A DNA stretch of 64,000 nt from an uncultured Eubacterium sp. (GCA_910586045.1 CAJUIH010000003.1:1-64000); one strand, 5' to 3'; counted from the first letter of the stretch, positions 43,243-52,971 are shown. Numbers and translations: made by a program. The notes: generated by a model not told the origin, from the letters alone.

Positions 43243-45756
43243 TTAGTCCTGCTTTAATATCCCATAAAAAAATACGCTCGCCGCATCTACGTTTAATGAC
43301 CGGGTCTGGTAGTTTCGCGCGATCTGGTAAAACTGCCGGTATTCATCGGATGAAAAATAGGACATCTGTTCCTGTGTCAATTCCATCTGTTCCTTTGGAA
43401 TCAATATCGCAACGGAGCCGTTTACAACGGTTCCAGTGATATTGCGCATCACCCGCGGCTTATACGTCATATTCGGCGTCAGGTATACCTGTTCGTTGCC
43501 GACATACCGGTATGCATGCAGAGATTGTGCCGTAGATTTTTTGATATACGAATCGTATCCCGGGATGTCGATCAGTTGTTTTCCGTCATCACTGATATTG
43601 CGTGATTTAATAACGCGCAGGCAGTCTGATCCTTTTTCCTGCGTTGTATTGGAATTGGTAATCTGCCTGTCCCGAAATACCGTAAATTTGTCAAATTCCA
43701 GCCTTTTGGAAATGCGGTCAAAAAATGCGTCCCGGTAAATGATCCAGTATGGATAAGCCCGGTCCGTAATGTACCGCTGCTTTTGGATCATACATTTTTT
43801 CCGTGACAGCGACATAACATTTGTATTTCCCGGTTTTCCGTTTGTATCAATAAACAGACAGACGGTTTCTACCAATACCCCTTTAAATCCGTTTTCTCCG
43901 TAATCCTGGATGCAGTCGATCTTTTTTGCAGCCAATAGCTGCCTGGTAACCATAAATTCCGGTGTATTGAGGATCGCTTTCGGTGTGATCATCACGACAT
44001 AATCCGCGATCCGCATGGCCTTTTCCAGGAAAAATTCAAATGTATTCGTAGTATCCTGGTTCTGGTTATGCTTTAAATACGCGGCTGCTTCCTTTGCCCT
44101 GAGCTTTGTAAACGGCGGATTGCCGACGACCAGGTCGTACCTCTTTGTAAACGGGTGCAGCAGCGTATCCGCATGGATAAAGTTTAGGCTGACATTTGGC
44201 GGAATTTCCTGCCGCTGCAGCAAAAGCTTTAGGATCTCCAGATTTTTCTCGTCAATATCCGCTACGTCTATCGTTACTTTTTTGACCTGTTCATATTTTT
44301 TAAAAATAAACGGCAAAAAATTACCAACGCCGACGGAAGGCTCCAGGATGGCGATTTCCTCTTTTTCAAATTCCGGCAGTTCTTTAAAGATCTCGTTTAC
44401 GATAAATTTATTCGTATAATAAGCGGCATGGTTCTCCCGTTTCGCATTGGTTAGTTCCGCGATTCTTGCTAAAGTTGCGCCGCCTAGATTGCATGGATTA
44501 TCCTGCATAAAGGCCGCCAGCTTCTGCGCGTCCACCAAACCGTATTCCTCAATCGTCCTGCCTACCGCAGCCTGGGATAGATGTTGCTGCCTCATAAAAT
44601 CGCGGATCCGGCATGCGATTTGAAAAAAAACTTCCGGAGGCACTGCTTCCCCGATGCTCTGCCTGATTTTAATCTCTTCTTTTTTCAGCAGCTCTTTCCG
44701 CTGTTTTTCCGGCAGTGCGTTCAGCTCGTCAATAGACTGTTCGACCCACTGAAACTCATCCGGTATTGTCATAATGCGCATCAGCTCCCGGATCGAAAAT
44801 ACCCGGTCCTGCGTCGGATGGATTGTATTTTGGCTTGCAAGCTGATCATTTCTTGTATGAATACACGGCGCGACTTTATTCCAGCACTGTCTGGTATATT
44901 TATCTCCGTTTTTACGGATATTCGGGACAATTACGCCATCCAGTACCCGGTGCGGCCGTTTCCATTCCTCCTCGTTGTCAAATGCGCATTCGCCTTCTTT
45001 CAGATCATGGATCCAGCAGCGCATTTTTTCCGGATATGTCCGAAACGCATGATAGAAATCACGCGGGCTGATCTCGCCCCATTCCAATGCGGGCATCCCT
45101 CCGATTACTTCTTTTAGTGTCCGTTCTTTCGTATAGGCTGGATATAGTTCGATCGGCGATAGGAACTCCGCCATTTCTTTGCTTACGCCGATGACTACCG
45201 TACGTGTCCTGGACGAATTGGAACCATAATTTTTGAAATTTAATATCCTGCTTACGATAATGTATGTAGAACCCAACTGTTCATGAATCACATGTCCGAT
45301 TGCCTGTACGGTTCCGTCCGGCGCGGTGCAGCCTGTTTTCATAAAAGCCGGCACATTTTCAAATATAAAAAACCTTGGGTTAATTTTCTGGACCAATTGT
45401 ACCGACTCTACAACCAAGCTGTTTCTTACTATTTCATTTTCTGTTTTTTTATGATTGGCAACGGACATCCCCTGGCACGGCGGTGTCGCGATCAAGACGT
45501 CGACCCGGTCGTTTCCGAGTTTTTCCCATTTTTTAATTTCCTGAAAGATCCGGTCCTTTGTTTCCTGTGCCTTGATGTCCGCGCAGATATAGCCGGATGC
45601 GAACTGACATTTCCTGTTAAACCGCTGTACATTCAGCCGGCGTTCAATGATTTCGTTTGTCGCGATACAAGCAAATCCCGCTTTTTTAAATCCATAACAG
45701 CCAACGCCCGCACAGCTAAACAAACTTACATAGGTCAATGTCTTATCCTTTAACAT
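43243..45756 (-). CDS. Fused DNA cytosine-C5 and adenine-N6 methyltransferase
   Basis: An 837-residue fusion. Residues 1-390 are a C5-cytosine enzyme: motif I SLFSCAGVGCYG (11-22), motif IV TPPCQG with catalytic Cys94, motif VI ENV (133-135), motif VIII SSRTRT (182-187) and motif X SIGEAVPPEVFFQIACRI (367-384). Residues 440-837 are an N6-adenine enzyme of the Eco57I/TaqI type: AAYYTNKFIV, motif I LEPSVGVGNF (471-480) and motif IV NPPF (546-549), followed by a possible target-recognition region. It could methylate a cytosine on one strand and an adenine on the other. ATG 45756 overlaps the HTH gene stop by seven bases. Confidence 0.9.
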   Translation of the reverse strand: MLKDKTLTYVSLFSCAGVGCYGFKKAGFACIATNEIIERRLNVQRFNRKCQFASGYICADIKAQETKDRIFQEIKKWEKLGNDRVDVLIATPPCQGMSVANHKKTENEIVRNSLVVESVQLVQKINPRFFIFENVPAFMKTGCTAPDGTVQAIGHVIHEQLGSTYIIVSRILNFKNYGSNSSRTRTVVIGVSKEMAEFLSPIELYPAYTKERTLKEVIGGMPALEWGEISPRDFYHAFRTYPEKMRCWIHDLKEGECAFDNEEEWKRPHRVLDGVIVPNIRKNGDKYTRQCWNKVAPCIHTRNDQLASQNTIHPTQDRVFSIRELMRIMTIPDEFQWVEQSIDELNALPEKQRKELLKKEEIKIRQSIGEAVPPEVFFQIACRIRDFMRQQHLSQAAVGRTIEEYGLVDAQKLAAFMQDNPCNLGGATLARIAELTNAKRENHAAYYTNKFIVNEIFKELPEFEKEEIAILEPSVGVGNFLPFIFKKYEQVKKVTIDVADIDEKNLEILKLLLQRQEIPPNVSLNFIHADTLLHPFTKRYDLVVGNPPFTKLRAKEAAAYLKHNQNQDTTNTFEFFLEKAMRIADYVVMITPKAILNTPEFMVTRQLLAAKKIDCIQDYGENGFKGVLVETVCLFIDTNGKPGNTNVMSLSRKKCMIQKQRYITDRAYPYWIIYRDAFFDRISKRLEFDKFTVFRDRQITNSNTTQEKGSDCLRVIKSRNISDDGKQLIDIPGYDSYIKKSTAQSLHAYRYVGNEQVYLTPNMTYKPRVMRNITGTVVNGSVAILIPKEQMELTQEQMSYFSSDEYRQFYQIARNYQTRSLNVDAASVFFYGILKQD

Positions 45757-45941
45757 CTTACGGCACCTCGTTTTCTATGATTCCTGCGGGCATCTTCCGG
45801 TTTTTTTGAACCGCACGGAATCAGCCAGGTCTTTCCTTTTTTTACGGCTCCGGATATCCTGCCCTGGCCGCACAAAACAGCAATTCTCCTTGAAGAAATG
45901 CCCCAAATTTGGGACATTTCAATCGTCGTCAAATATTCCAT
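45750..45941 (-). CDS. Small helix-turn-helix protein of the restriction-modification operon
   Basis: A 63-residue MerR/excisionase-like DNA-binding protein (YLTTIEMSQIWGISSRRIAVLCGQGRISGAVKKGKTWLIP) with a basic tail. GGAGGAGCATC precedes the ATG. It is the first gene of the operon and overlaps the methyltransferase start (ATGTTAA), so it may time expression like a controller protein, or simply assist the enzymes. It is unlike the usual XRE-type C proteins. Confidence 0.75.
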   Translation of the reverse strand: MEYLTTIEMSQIWGISSRRIAVLCGQGRISGAVKKGKTWLIPCGSKKPEDARRNHRKRGAVRC

Positions 45942-45958
45942 GATGCTCCTCCCGTCTT

Positions 45959-45987
45959 ATTATATTCATTTATCTGAATGATTGCAA
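45959..45987 (-). promoter_or_regulatory. Promoter of the restriction-modification operon
   Basis: Minus strand TTGCAA, 17 bases, TATAAT, 18 bases from the HTH start codon. TTGCAA recurs at 46012 and 46056, the latter in the -35 position of the divergent GNAT gene, so the three copies may form a shared operator. Confidence 0.65.
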
Positions 45988-46106
45988 GTGTTTTTGATCG
46001 AACTTTCGTTCTTGCAAATGAAGTTTCGGCGATTGGTTAACCGCATATTTAGGCTTTGCAAATGAACAAAAATTGTATATAGTATTAGGAAAGAAAGGAG
46101 TATCTT

Positions 46107-47105
46107 ATGTACAGGCAGCAAGAACCAGACGCACACAATATCATCCGTTCCCAGCTCACCCTGCGCGCGGTGGTCTGGGACCTCAGACTGGCCGATGCAG
46201 GAGAAACGGCAAAAATAGAACGGGAATGGGATAGCTACCAGGTACGCAAAATTGATTTGCTTTCAGAAATAGGGCCCCTGGAAAAGCCGGCGGACAGCCG
46301 GACGAAATACGATATGATCCGCAATTGCCTTGCTAAAATCGGAATGAAGGAAACAGACGCGCTGCTTGTAACAGACGACGCCATGGCGGCTGCTTATGTT
46401 TATGGACCGCACAAGCCAGGTCAGATATTGGATCAGCCAAAACAGGGCCGGCCAGGCATGGCCGTCGTTTTTTACGAACGGGAAACGGATGGGCGCTGTG
46501 TGGAGGCAGATCTGGTCGTACAGGGATTTGAGGAAATCGGCGTCCAGTTTTTGGATCGTGTGCACAAACGAAAAAACGGCCTGCCATGGAATATCCTGTA
46601 TACCAAACGCACCTGTGTGCGGGAAATTACATTGGATGACTTGGACGCGTTATTTGAACTATACCGCGCAAAAGGCATGACGGATTATACCGAACCGCTG
46701 TTTGAACGGGACAGGGAGGAAGCATATACCAGGGACTATATCAAATGGATGTACTACTATTATGGCTATGGTATGTGGGTCGTCTGTGACCGGAATACGG
46801 GCAGGCTGATCGGCCGGGCGGGGATTGAGCAGCGGGATACGAAAGACGGCGGCATGCAGGCGGAACTGGGCTACGTCATTGCGCGGGACTGCCAGAACCA
46901 GGGCTATGCGCAGGAGGTAGGTACCGCGGTGCTCGAATACGCGGCACAGGAACTGGAAATGGAAGAGATGCACTGCATGGTCCATCGGGCCAATGCGCCG
47001 TCTGTCCGAGTCGCGGAAAAACTGGGGTTTGTTTTGTGCGAAACAGAAGAGCAAAAAGGAGACATGCTGCATTATTATAAATTGCTTTCTTCTGGAAAGG
47101 CATAA
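46107..47105 (+). CDS. GNAT acetyltransferase with HAD-like N-terminal region
   Basis: A 332-residue protein. The C-terminal half (about 170-325) is a GNAT domain (TCVREITLDDLDALFELY, then ELGYVIARDCQNQGYAQEVGTAVLEYA with the acetyl-CoA loop, and NAPSVRVAEKLGF). The N-terminal half (TKYDMIRNCLAKIGMKETDALLVTDDAMAAAYVYG) resembles the C-terminal part of HAD hydrolases but lacks the nucleophile Asp motif. The substrate is unknown. AAAGGAG precedes the ATG. It is divergent from the restriction-modification operon and 55 bases before the bceR-like gene. Confidence 0.82.
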   Translation: MYRQQEPDAHNIIRSQLTLRAVVWDLRLADAGETAKIEREWDSYQVRKIDLLSEIGPLEKPADSRTKYDMIRNCLAKIGMKETDALLVTDDAMAAAYVYGPHKPGQILDQPKQGRPGMAVVFYERETDGRCVEADLVVQGFEEIGVQFLDRVHKRKNGLPWNILYTKRTCVREITLDDLDALFELYRAKGMTDYTEPLFERDREEAYTRDYIKWMYYYYGYGMWVVCDRNTGRLIGRAGIEQRDTKDGGMQAELGYVIARDCQNQGYAQEVGTAVLEYAAQELEMEEMHCMVHRANAPSVRVAEKLGFVLCETEEQKGDMLHYYKLLSSGKA

Positions 47106-47160
47106 CTATTCACGGATACTTGTACAGAATACGAAATATAAGGAAAAAGGCGGTGACTGG

Positions 47161-47826
47161 ATGAAGATTCTCATTATAGAGGACGATGCTGCGGTTCGGC
47201 AGGAGCTAAAGCAGCTTTTGGAGAATGCATTGTATCAGACGGCAGTACTGGCTGCGTTTGAGAATATCACACAAGATATTTTGGAAATGCAGCCGGATTT
47301 GGTTTTGCTGGACGTAAATCTGCCTGGACAGTCCGGATTTGATGTGTGTCAGAGTGTACGCGGCAAATCGGATGTGCCGATTATTTTTGTAACGGGCAGA
47401 ACAGATTCTATGGATGAATTAAACGGGATGCTAAAAGGAGGCGATGATTATATTGCAAAGCCTTTCCATGCACCGGTATTATTGGCGCGCATAGCCGCTG
47501 TTTTAAAACGGACCCAAAGAGCAGATCCGGGAGTCAAAAGGGAAATCCATAGAGGCGTGGAACTGGATACCGCCCGCGCATGTGTCATGTATCAGGGAAA
47601 ATGCGCGGAATTGTCTAAGAATGAATTGAAAATCCTGCATTGCCTTTTTCAGCATAAAGACGAAATTGTGCCACGAATCGATTTGGTGGAATATCTGTGG
47701 GATCAGCAGGCGTTTATTGACGATAATGCGCTCAGTGTAAACGTAGCGCGCCTGCGCGCGAAATTAGAGCAAATTGGAATCCATCATTTTATCCAGACAA
47801 AGAGAGGGATGGGATACCGAATATGA
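47161..47826 (+). CDS. BceR-like response regulator
   Basis: A 221-residue OmpR-family regulator. The receiver has IIEDDAA, phospho-acceptor Asp51 (LLDVNLPG) and Lys100 (YIAKP). The C-terminal winged helix carries LSKNELKILHCLF and DDNALSVNVARLRAKL. The stop overlaps the kinase start in ATGA. It lies next to the ABC transporter as in Bce modules that detect and remove cell-wall-active peptide antibiotics. Confidence 0.93.
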   Translation: MKILIIEDDAAVRQELKQLLENALYQTAVLAAFENITQDILEMQPDLVLLDVNLPGQSGFDVCQSVRGKSDVPIIFVTGRTDSMDELNGMLKGGDDYIAKPFHAPVLLARIAAVLKRTQRADPGVKREIHRGVELDTARACVMYQGKCAELSKNELKILHCLFQHKDEIVPRIDLVEYLWDQQAFIDDNALSVNVARLRAKLEQIGIHHFIQTKRGMGYRI

Positions 47827-48839
47827 ATGCGGCAGCATATTTGAAAGATAAAGCCTTACTTTTGCTTTTGCATATCCTATGTATGTCCATTCTTGCCATA
47901 TTTTTAGGGCTGACCGGATATCCGCGGGATCTTCGCGCCGTCATACTCGTTTGCTGGGCAAGTATTTTAGCCGCGTGGCTGGCTGTACAGTTTTGTTCAC
48001 GCCGTTATTATTTTCAAAAAATAGAGCATCTGCTGGAAAATCTGGACCAGCGGTATCTGCTGGGGGAGCTGATGCCGCAGTCGTTTTGCTTAGAGGACAG
48101 GCTGTACCGCACACTGATCCAAAAGTCAAATAAATCGGTTATCGAGCGGATCCGCCGGATCGAACAGGAGCAGAAAGAATACCGGGAATATATCGAAAGC
48201 TGGGTGCATGAAATCAAAGCGCCGATTACGGCTATTGCGCTTCATTGTGAAAACAACAAAGACGCGGGCGGCAGGCATCTTCTGGTGGAAAACAGAAAAG
48301 TGGAAGATTATGTAGACATGGTGCTGTATTTTGCGCGTTCTGATGCCGTTTACAAGGATTATAGGATTGCAGAGACAAATCTTCAGGAAACGGCCGAAAA
48401 AGTGATTATGCAAAATAAATATCTTTTGATCCAGTGTCAGATACAGGTGGAAGTAGATTGTCCGGATCCGGTATTTACCGATGGAAAATGGATTGGTTTT
48501 ATTTTGAACCAACTGGTACAAAACAGTACAAAGTACAGAAGAAAAGATAATGCGCACATTTGGATCCATACACAACGGCGCGGGCAGGGTGTGGTTTTAA
48601 GCGTAAAGGACAACGGAGCAGGGATCCGGAGAGAGGAGCTGCCGCGAATTTTTGAAAAGGGATTTACCGGGACAAATGGGCGGGAAACGGACCGGTCGAC
48701 CGGCATGGGGCTGTATTTATGCCGGAAACTGTGTGATAAATTGGGAATCAGGATCTGTGCGGTTTCGAAAGAAAGAGAAGGTACAGAGATGATTCTGGAA
48801 TTTCCGGTCAGTTCCTATCTGGCAGATTACAGGAGCTAA
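47823..48839 (+). CDS. BceS-like intramembrane-sensing histidine kinase
   Basis: A 338-residue kinase with two membrane helices (about 12-30 and 37-56) and almost no extracellular loop, the hallmark of BceS kinases that sense through their ABC permease. Phospho-His is His129 in ESWVHEIKAPI. ATP-binding motifs are NQLVQNSTKY, DNGAGI and GFTGTNGR, then STGMGLYLCRKL. It overlaps bceR by four bases. Confidence 0.93.
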   Translation: MNAAAYLKDKALLLLLHILCMSILAIFLGLTGYPRDLRAVILVCWASILAAWLAVQFCSRRYYFQKIEHLLENLDQRYLLGELMPQSFCLEDRLYRTLIQKSNKSVIERIRRIEQEQKEYREYIESWVHEIKAPITAIALHCENNKDAGGRHLLVENRKVEDYVDMVLYFARSDAVYKDYRIAETNLQETAEKVIMQNKYLLIQCQIQVEVDCPDPVFTDGKWIGFILNQLVQNSTKYRRKDNAHIWIHTQRRGQGVVLSVKDNGAGIRREELPRIFEKGFTGTNGRETDRSTGMGLYLCRKLCDKLGIRICAVSKEREGTEMILEFPVSSYLADYRS

Positions 48840-48970
48840 AAGCAATGGTTCCTATCTTTCAAAACTGTAAGGTTTCGGAAAGGGAATCGGATACCAGACA
48901 CATGCATTTCCTGTTATAGTAGGCATAGTTGCAGTGGAAAGGGAATTTCCTAAGAAAGGAGCTACGGGAT

Positions 48971-49738
48971 ATGCAGGATACAATCCGTGTATGTGATGTG
49001 GAGAAATATTATGGAAATGGGAATCATGTGACGAAAGCAGTCGACAGGGTCAGCTTTACAGTGGAAAAGGGGGAATTTATCGGCGTAATGGGGGCGTCTG
49101 GTTCAGGAAAAACGACCCTTTTGAATTTGCTGTCTACGATCGACCGTGTGACAGCGGGGCATATTTATTATGGGGATACAGATATTACAGAATTATCCGA
49201 GGATCAGCTTTCCGATTTCCGCAAAGAAAATCTTGGATTTGTATTTCAGGAATATAATCTTTTGGATACGCTGACGCTGGAAGAAAATATCATGCTTGCC
49301 ATGGCGCTTCACAGGCAGGGAAAAGCGCAGGTGCAAAGACGATGCAGCGAACTTCTGCGCCTGCTTGGGATCGCGGACATCAAAGGCCAGTATCCTTACC
49401 AGGTGTCGGGAGGGCAGAAGCAGCGGTGTGCCTGTGCGAGGGCGCTGTCAAATAATCCGGCGCTTTTGCTTGCGGATGAACCGACCGGTGCCCTGGATTC
49501 ATTGTCCGCGCAGACGCTTCTGCATATTTTCACAGACCTAAACGGCAAAATGGGGACCACTATTTTTATGGTAACGCATGACGCGTTTTCCGCAAGTTAT
49601 TGCCGGCGGATTCTTTTTTTAAAGGATGGGAAGATCTTTCATGAACTGATCCGGGGAGAGAAGAGGAGACGGGATTTTCTCAATGAAATCCTGGATGTTC
49701 TTTCGCTGACAGGAGGTGAACTTTCTCATGATGAATAA
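48971..49738 (+). CDS. BceA-like ABC transporter ATP-binding protein
   Basis: A 255-residue ATPase. Walker A GASGSGKTTLL, Q-loop VFQEYNLLD, signature VSGGQKQR, Walker B LLLADEPTGALD, H-loop VTHDAFSASYC. The ATG at 48971 has AAAGGAG nine bases upstream; the reading from 48929 is longer than the family. It works with the FtsX-like permease whose start overlaps its 3' end by 11 bases. Confidence 0.94.
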   Translation: MQDTIRVCDVEKYYGNGNHVTKAVDRVSFTVEKGEFIGVMGASGSGKTTLLNLLSTIDRVTAGHIYYGDTDITELSEDQLSDFRKENLGFVFQEYNLLDTLTLEENIMLAMALHRQGKAQVQRRCSELLRLLGIADIKGQYPYQVSGGQKQRCACARALSNNPALLLADEPTGALDSLSAQTLLHIFTDLNGKMGTTIFMVTHDAFSASYCRRILFLKDGKIFHELIRGEKRRRDFLNEILDVLSLTGGELSHDE

Positions 49739-51824
49739 ACTGGCGTTCCAGAATGTAAAACAGTCGGCTAGGGATTATCTGGTGTATTTTATGACTATGT
49801 CTATAGTTACTGCTCTGATGTTTTCCTTTCATACGCTTTTATATTCAAAAGATGTACAGGAGATGTTTCAAATAGCTGCGATTATGGAGATTATGATACT
49901 GCTTGCTACGTTTTTTATCGTCCTGATTGTGGCGTGGCTCATACATTATATGATACGGTTTATCCTGGAAAAGCGAAGCAGGGAATTTGGCATTTATCTG
50001 TTGATAGGGATGAAGAAAAAGCAGATCTCCAGACTGTATATCCGCGAGAATATACTGCTTGGCACCGGTGCGTTTCTCGTGGGCATGGGTCTTGGATGTT
50101 TACTGCAGCAGATTTTACTGGCTGTTTTTTACAGTATGGTGCAGATGGATTACCATATGCATTTGGAGTTCAATCCAAATTGTATCCGGATGACGGCGGC
50201 TTGTTACGGCGGATGTTATTTACTGGCGCTGTTTCGGTGCAGGAGCAGATTTAAAAAAATGAATATCCGCGACTTGATGGAAAACCAGAGACGGAATGAA
50301 GAGATCAGCGAAAAGCATGAGAAAGAGAAACGGCTGCTACTTCCGTTTTCGGTTTTGATTTTGCTGTTATTTGGATTGTTTTTATTTTGCTATAAAAACT
50401 GGGACGCGGGAATACTGGCAGCGTTTTTAATCGGACTGGTTTTAAGTATCTACTTGTTTTATACAGGCATTGCCGCATGGATTTCCTATTATATCAGAAA
50501 GAAAGGGAACGCGGTTTATCAAGGGGACAACTTATTTTTGCTGCGGCAGTTTTCTTCTAAAATAAAGACCATGAGTTTTTCCATGGGGACGCTGACTTCG
50601 TTATTTACGCTGGCGCTTATGGGAAGCGCTGTGGCGTTTATGTTCCATTATTTCCAGAACCAGGCGTTAAGGAACAAGTTTCCATTTGATGTACAGATTT
50701 TCAGCAGCGATGCAGACGAGGATTTTCAGCAGCAAATTGCCCTATTAAAAGAAGAAACACAGGTGCGTAAGATTTATACCTACCGGATTTATGAGAATGG
50801 AACGAACCAGGTAAATGCATATCTATATACCCACTTAAAAGAATTTGGCCAGGATTACCAGAAAGCGGACCAAACGCCGGACTGGGATAAAATTAACCGC
50901 AATGACGAGATGATCTATTGTGATTATGATACGTATATGGGGCTTTCTGATTATAATTATCTTCGAAAAATGCTGCACTTGCCGCAAGTGAGTCTAAAAG
51001 AAGATGCATACGCGATGCATATAAAAGAGCGGGTATACAGCCAAACGGGGGATTTTTCAGATCAAATAGAGGTACATTGGGCGGGCGGTTGTCTGTCATT
51101 TTCCGGATATTATACAGAGGGTTTTTCACAGGACGGACATAATGGCGGGGATTATATCCTGATCGTGCCGGACGCTGTTTTGGAAAGTATGCGCCCCTAT
51201 TATGCGGAAATGGTGGCGGACCTGCAAGGAGAAGCGCCCAAATCTCTACAGGGCAGGCTGGATGACTTGGAAAAAGATATGCAGCGGGATTTTCAGGGGC
51301 ATGTTATGACGGAGGCCGCGTCAGACACAAAGGATGGCAAGAAGCGCGGAAATTCCTGCTCCGGCTCGGATTCCATTGTCGTATATGTGGCGAAAAATCT
51401 GGTAAGGGATAACCTGATTCCGGAGATCAAATATATGCTGTCTGCCGTCATATTTCCATTGTTTTATGTAGGGCTGGTGTTTTTGTGTGTCGCCATGACG
51501 GTACTATCCGTACAGCAGCTCAGCGATTCGGTAAAATACAGGTTCCGTTACCGTGTGCTGTCGCAGATTGGGTACGGCAGAAAAGAGATCGAACGGATCA
51601 TTTTCAAACAGCTTATGGGCTATTATATGTGTCCGGCAGTTATGGCGCTGTTCATCAGCGGTCTGGTTACCGTCTATGCTGGAAACCGGTTTAACTTTTA
51701 TACGGGCATTCCTATTTCGTCTGCGGTTTACTTTTTGATGGGGGCAGCAATGTTTTTTGGAATCTGTGTGGTTTATTTTGCGGTTACCTATATTGGGTTT
51801 AAGCGGAATGTGGAACGGCCATAG
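49728..51824 (+). CDS. BceB-like FtsX-family ABC permease
   Basis: A 698-residue permease with about ten membrane helices and a large extracellular domain (about residues 310-560) between helices 7 and 8, as in BceB transporters that bind lipid II cycle-targeting antibiotics such as bacitracin or nisin-type peptides. ATG 49728 is chosen over GTG 49716 because the AGGAGG site overlaps that GTG. The extracellular part is variable in this family and decides the antibiotic, which cannot be read here. Confidence 0.92.
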   Translation: MMNKLAFQNVKQSARDYLVYFMTMSIVTALMFSFHTLLYSKDVQEMFQIAAIMEIMILLATFFIVLIVAWLIHYMIRFILEKRSREFGIYLLIGMKKKQISRLYIRENILLGTGAFLVGMGLGCLLQQILLAVFYSMVQMDYHMHLEFNPNCIRMTAACYGGCYLLALFRCRSRFKKMNIRDLMENQRRNEEISEKHEKEKRLLLPFSVLILLLFGLFLFCYKNWDAGILAAFLIGLVLSIYLFYTGIAAWISYYIRKKGNAVYQGDNLFLLRQFSSKIKTMSFSMGTLTSLFTLALMGSAVAFMFHYFQNQALRNKFPFDVQIFSSDADEDFQQQIALLKEETQVRKIYTYRIYENGTNQVNAYLYTHLKEFGQDYQKADQTPDWDKINRNDEMIYCDYDTYMGLSDYNYLRKMLHLPQVSLKEDAYAMHIKERVYSQTGDFSDQIEVHWAGGCLSFSGYYTEGFSQDGHNGGDYILIVPDAVLESMRPYYAEMVADLQGEAPKSLQGRLDDLEKDMQRDFQGHVMTEAASDTKDGKKRGNSCSGSDSIVVYVAKNLVRDNLIPEIKYMLSAVIFPLFYVGLVFLCVAMTVLSVQQLSDSVKYRFRYRVLSQIGYGRKEIERIIFKQLMGYYMCPAVMALFISGLVTVYAGNRFNFYTGIPISSAVYFLMGAAMFFGICVVYFAVTYIGFKRNVERP

Positions 51825-51929
51825 GGAAAAACACAAAGATGATAGAAACAGTCATAACCGGCAGTCTTTGCTCATACGATAAAACAGGACAAAACGACCC
51901 AATATCATATGACAAGGAGAAACGTGGAT

Positions 51930-52304
51930 ATGGACAAAAAGGAGACAGAAAAAAACAGTGCAATGCCCGTCTTGGTAGACCTGGTTGCCATGTACCTGAT
52001 CACGGGCCTTTTGCTTGTGGTGCTGGCGGCGCTGCTTGGCCGCGTTGAAATGTCGGATGCGGCGGTTAGTATCGGCATTATTGCTACCTATATTATTTCC
52101 TGTTTTGCCGGCGGTTTTTTGATTGGCAAAAAAAAGAAAAAAAAGAAATACTTATGGGGGATTTGTGTCGGGGCCTTTTACTTTCTCGTGCTGTTTCTCG
52201 GGAATCTGGCTGTAAACCGCGGCCTGGACGGGCAACTGGTACATATGCTGACAACGGCTGTATTGTGTGTCCTTTCCGGTATGGCTGGGGGTATGCTAAG
52301 CTGA
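51930..52304 (+). CDS. TIGR04086-family membrane protein
   Basis: A 124-residue membrane protein with four helices. A Lys run (GKKKKKKKY) divides helices two and three. The family is widespread in Clostridia and Bacilli (YrzE-like) with no assigned function. ATG 51930 has AAGGAG ten bases upstream. The composite palindromic element begins 20 bases after its stop. Confidence 0.8.
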   Translation: MDKKETEKNSAMPVLVDLVAMYLITGLLLVVLAALLGRVEMSDAAVSIGIIATYIISCFAGGFLIGKKKKKKKYLWGICVGAFYFLVLFLGNLAVNRGLDGQLVHMLTTAVLCVLSGMAGGMLS

Positions 52305-52370
52305 ATGAGCGAGCCAAAAGATCGTAACAGATCAGATAAGGCGTTACTTTTTGGCTTTCCGGACGCTGCA

Positions 52371-52595
52371 AGAGGCGGTTTGCCCGGCTTTCCGGCGGCC
52401 CTCCAGAATGGCAAGAATCCCTAAGCATTCTGCAATTTACAGATCGGCCTGCCCCGGTCGCGGCGCCTAGTTCGCCCTGGCTAACGCCAGCAGCTAAAGG
52501 CGCCGCTTGGCTTCGCCCCTTAGGGTACCGAGCAGAATGCTAAGGGCTTCTAACCATTCTTCCAAAGCCGCCGGAAAGCCGGGCAAACCGCCTCT
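52371..52595 (-). repeat. Palindrome 1 of copy B
   Basis: Outer arms are perfectly complementary over 29 bp (AGAGGCGGTTTGCCCGGCTT begins the left arm). An inner helix of 29 bp pairs 52405-52433 with 52532-52560. The centre has GGCGCC and TGGC hairpins. It is the reverse complement of palindrome 2 in core sequence but has a different outer arm. Confidence 0.85.
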
Positions 52596-52742
52596 CCCAG
52601 CTAATATTCGCAGGCTTTACAACCGGTATCCGATACGTAATCGTAATACACAAAACGGATTCGTGAAATCTTGTCTGCCATTCATCTGCTGTTTCGCATT
52701 TCTATGTAGTGTATGTGATGTAGAGCTAGAGATAACCAGCCG

Positions 52743-52971
52743 GATGAGGGACGCAGGCCTGGCTTGCGGCGACGTTGGAAGAATGGTTAGAAGCCCTTAG
52801 TATTCTGCCTGATCCCCTAAGGGGCGAAGCCAAGCGGCGCCTTTAGCTGCTGGCGTCAGCCAGGGCGAATTAGGCGCCGCGACCGGGGCAGGCCGATCCG
52901 TAAATGCAGAATACTTAGGGATTCTTAGCATTCTGGAGCCGGAGCCACAAGCCAGGCCTGCGTCCCTCATC
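52743..52971 (+). repeat. Palindrome 2 of copy B
   Basis: Outer arms GATGAGGGACGCAGGCCTGG (52743 onward, 24 bp in all) and 52948-52971 are perfectly complementary. The inner helix pairs 52780-52808 with 52906-52934 (25 of 29). GCGGCGCCT (52834-52842) pairs with AGGCGCCGC (52872-52880). Confidence 0.85.

Noticed and set aside
52507..52800. 97-codon open reading frame
   Set aside because: It is a translation of the palindromic element and has no ribosome site or protein-like composition.
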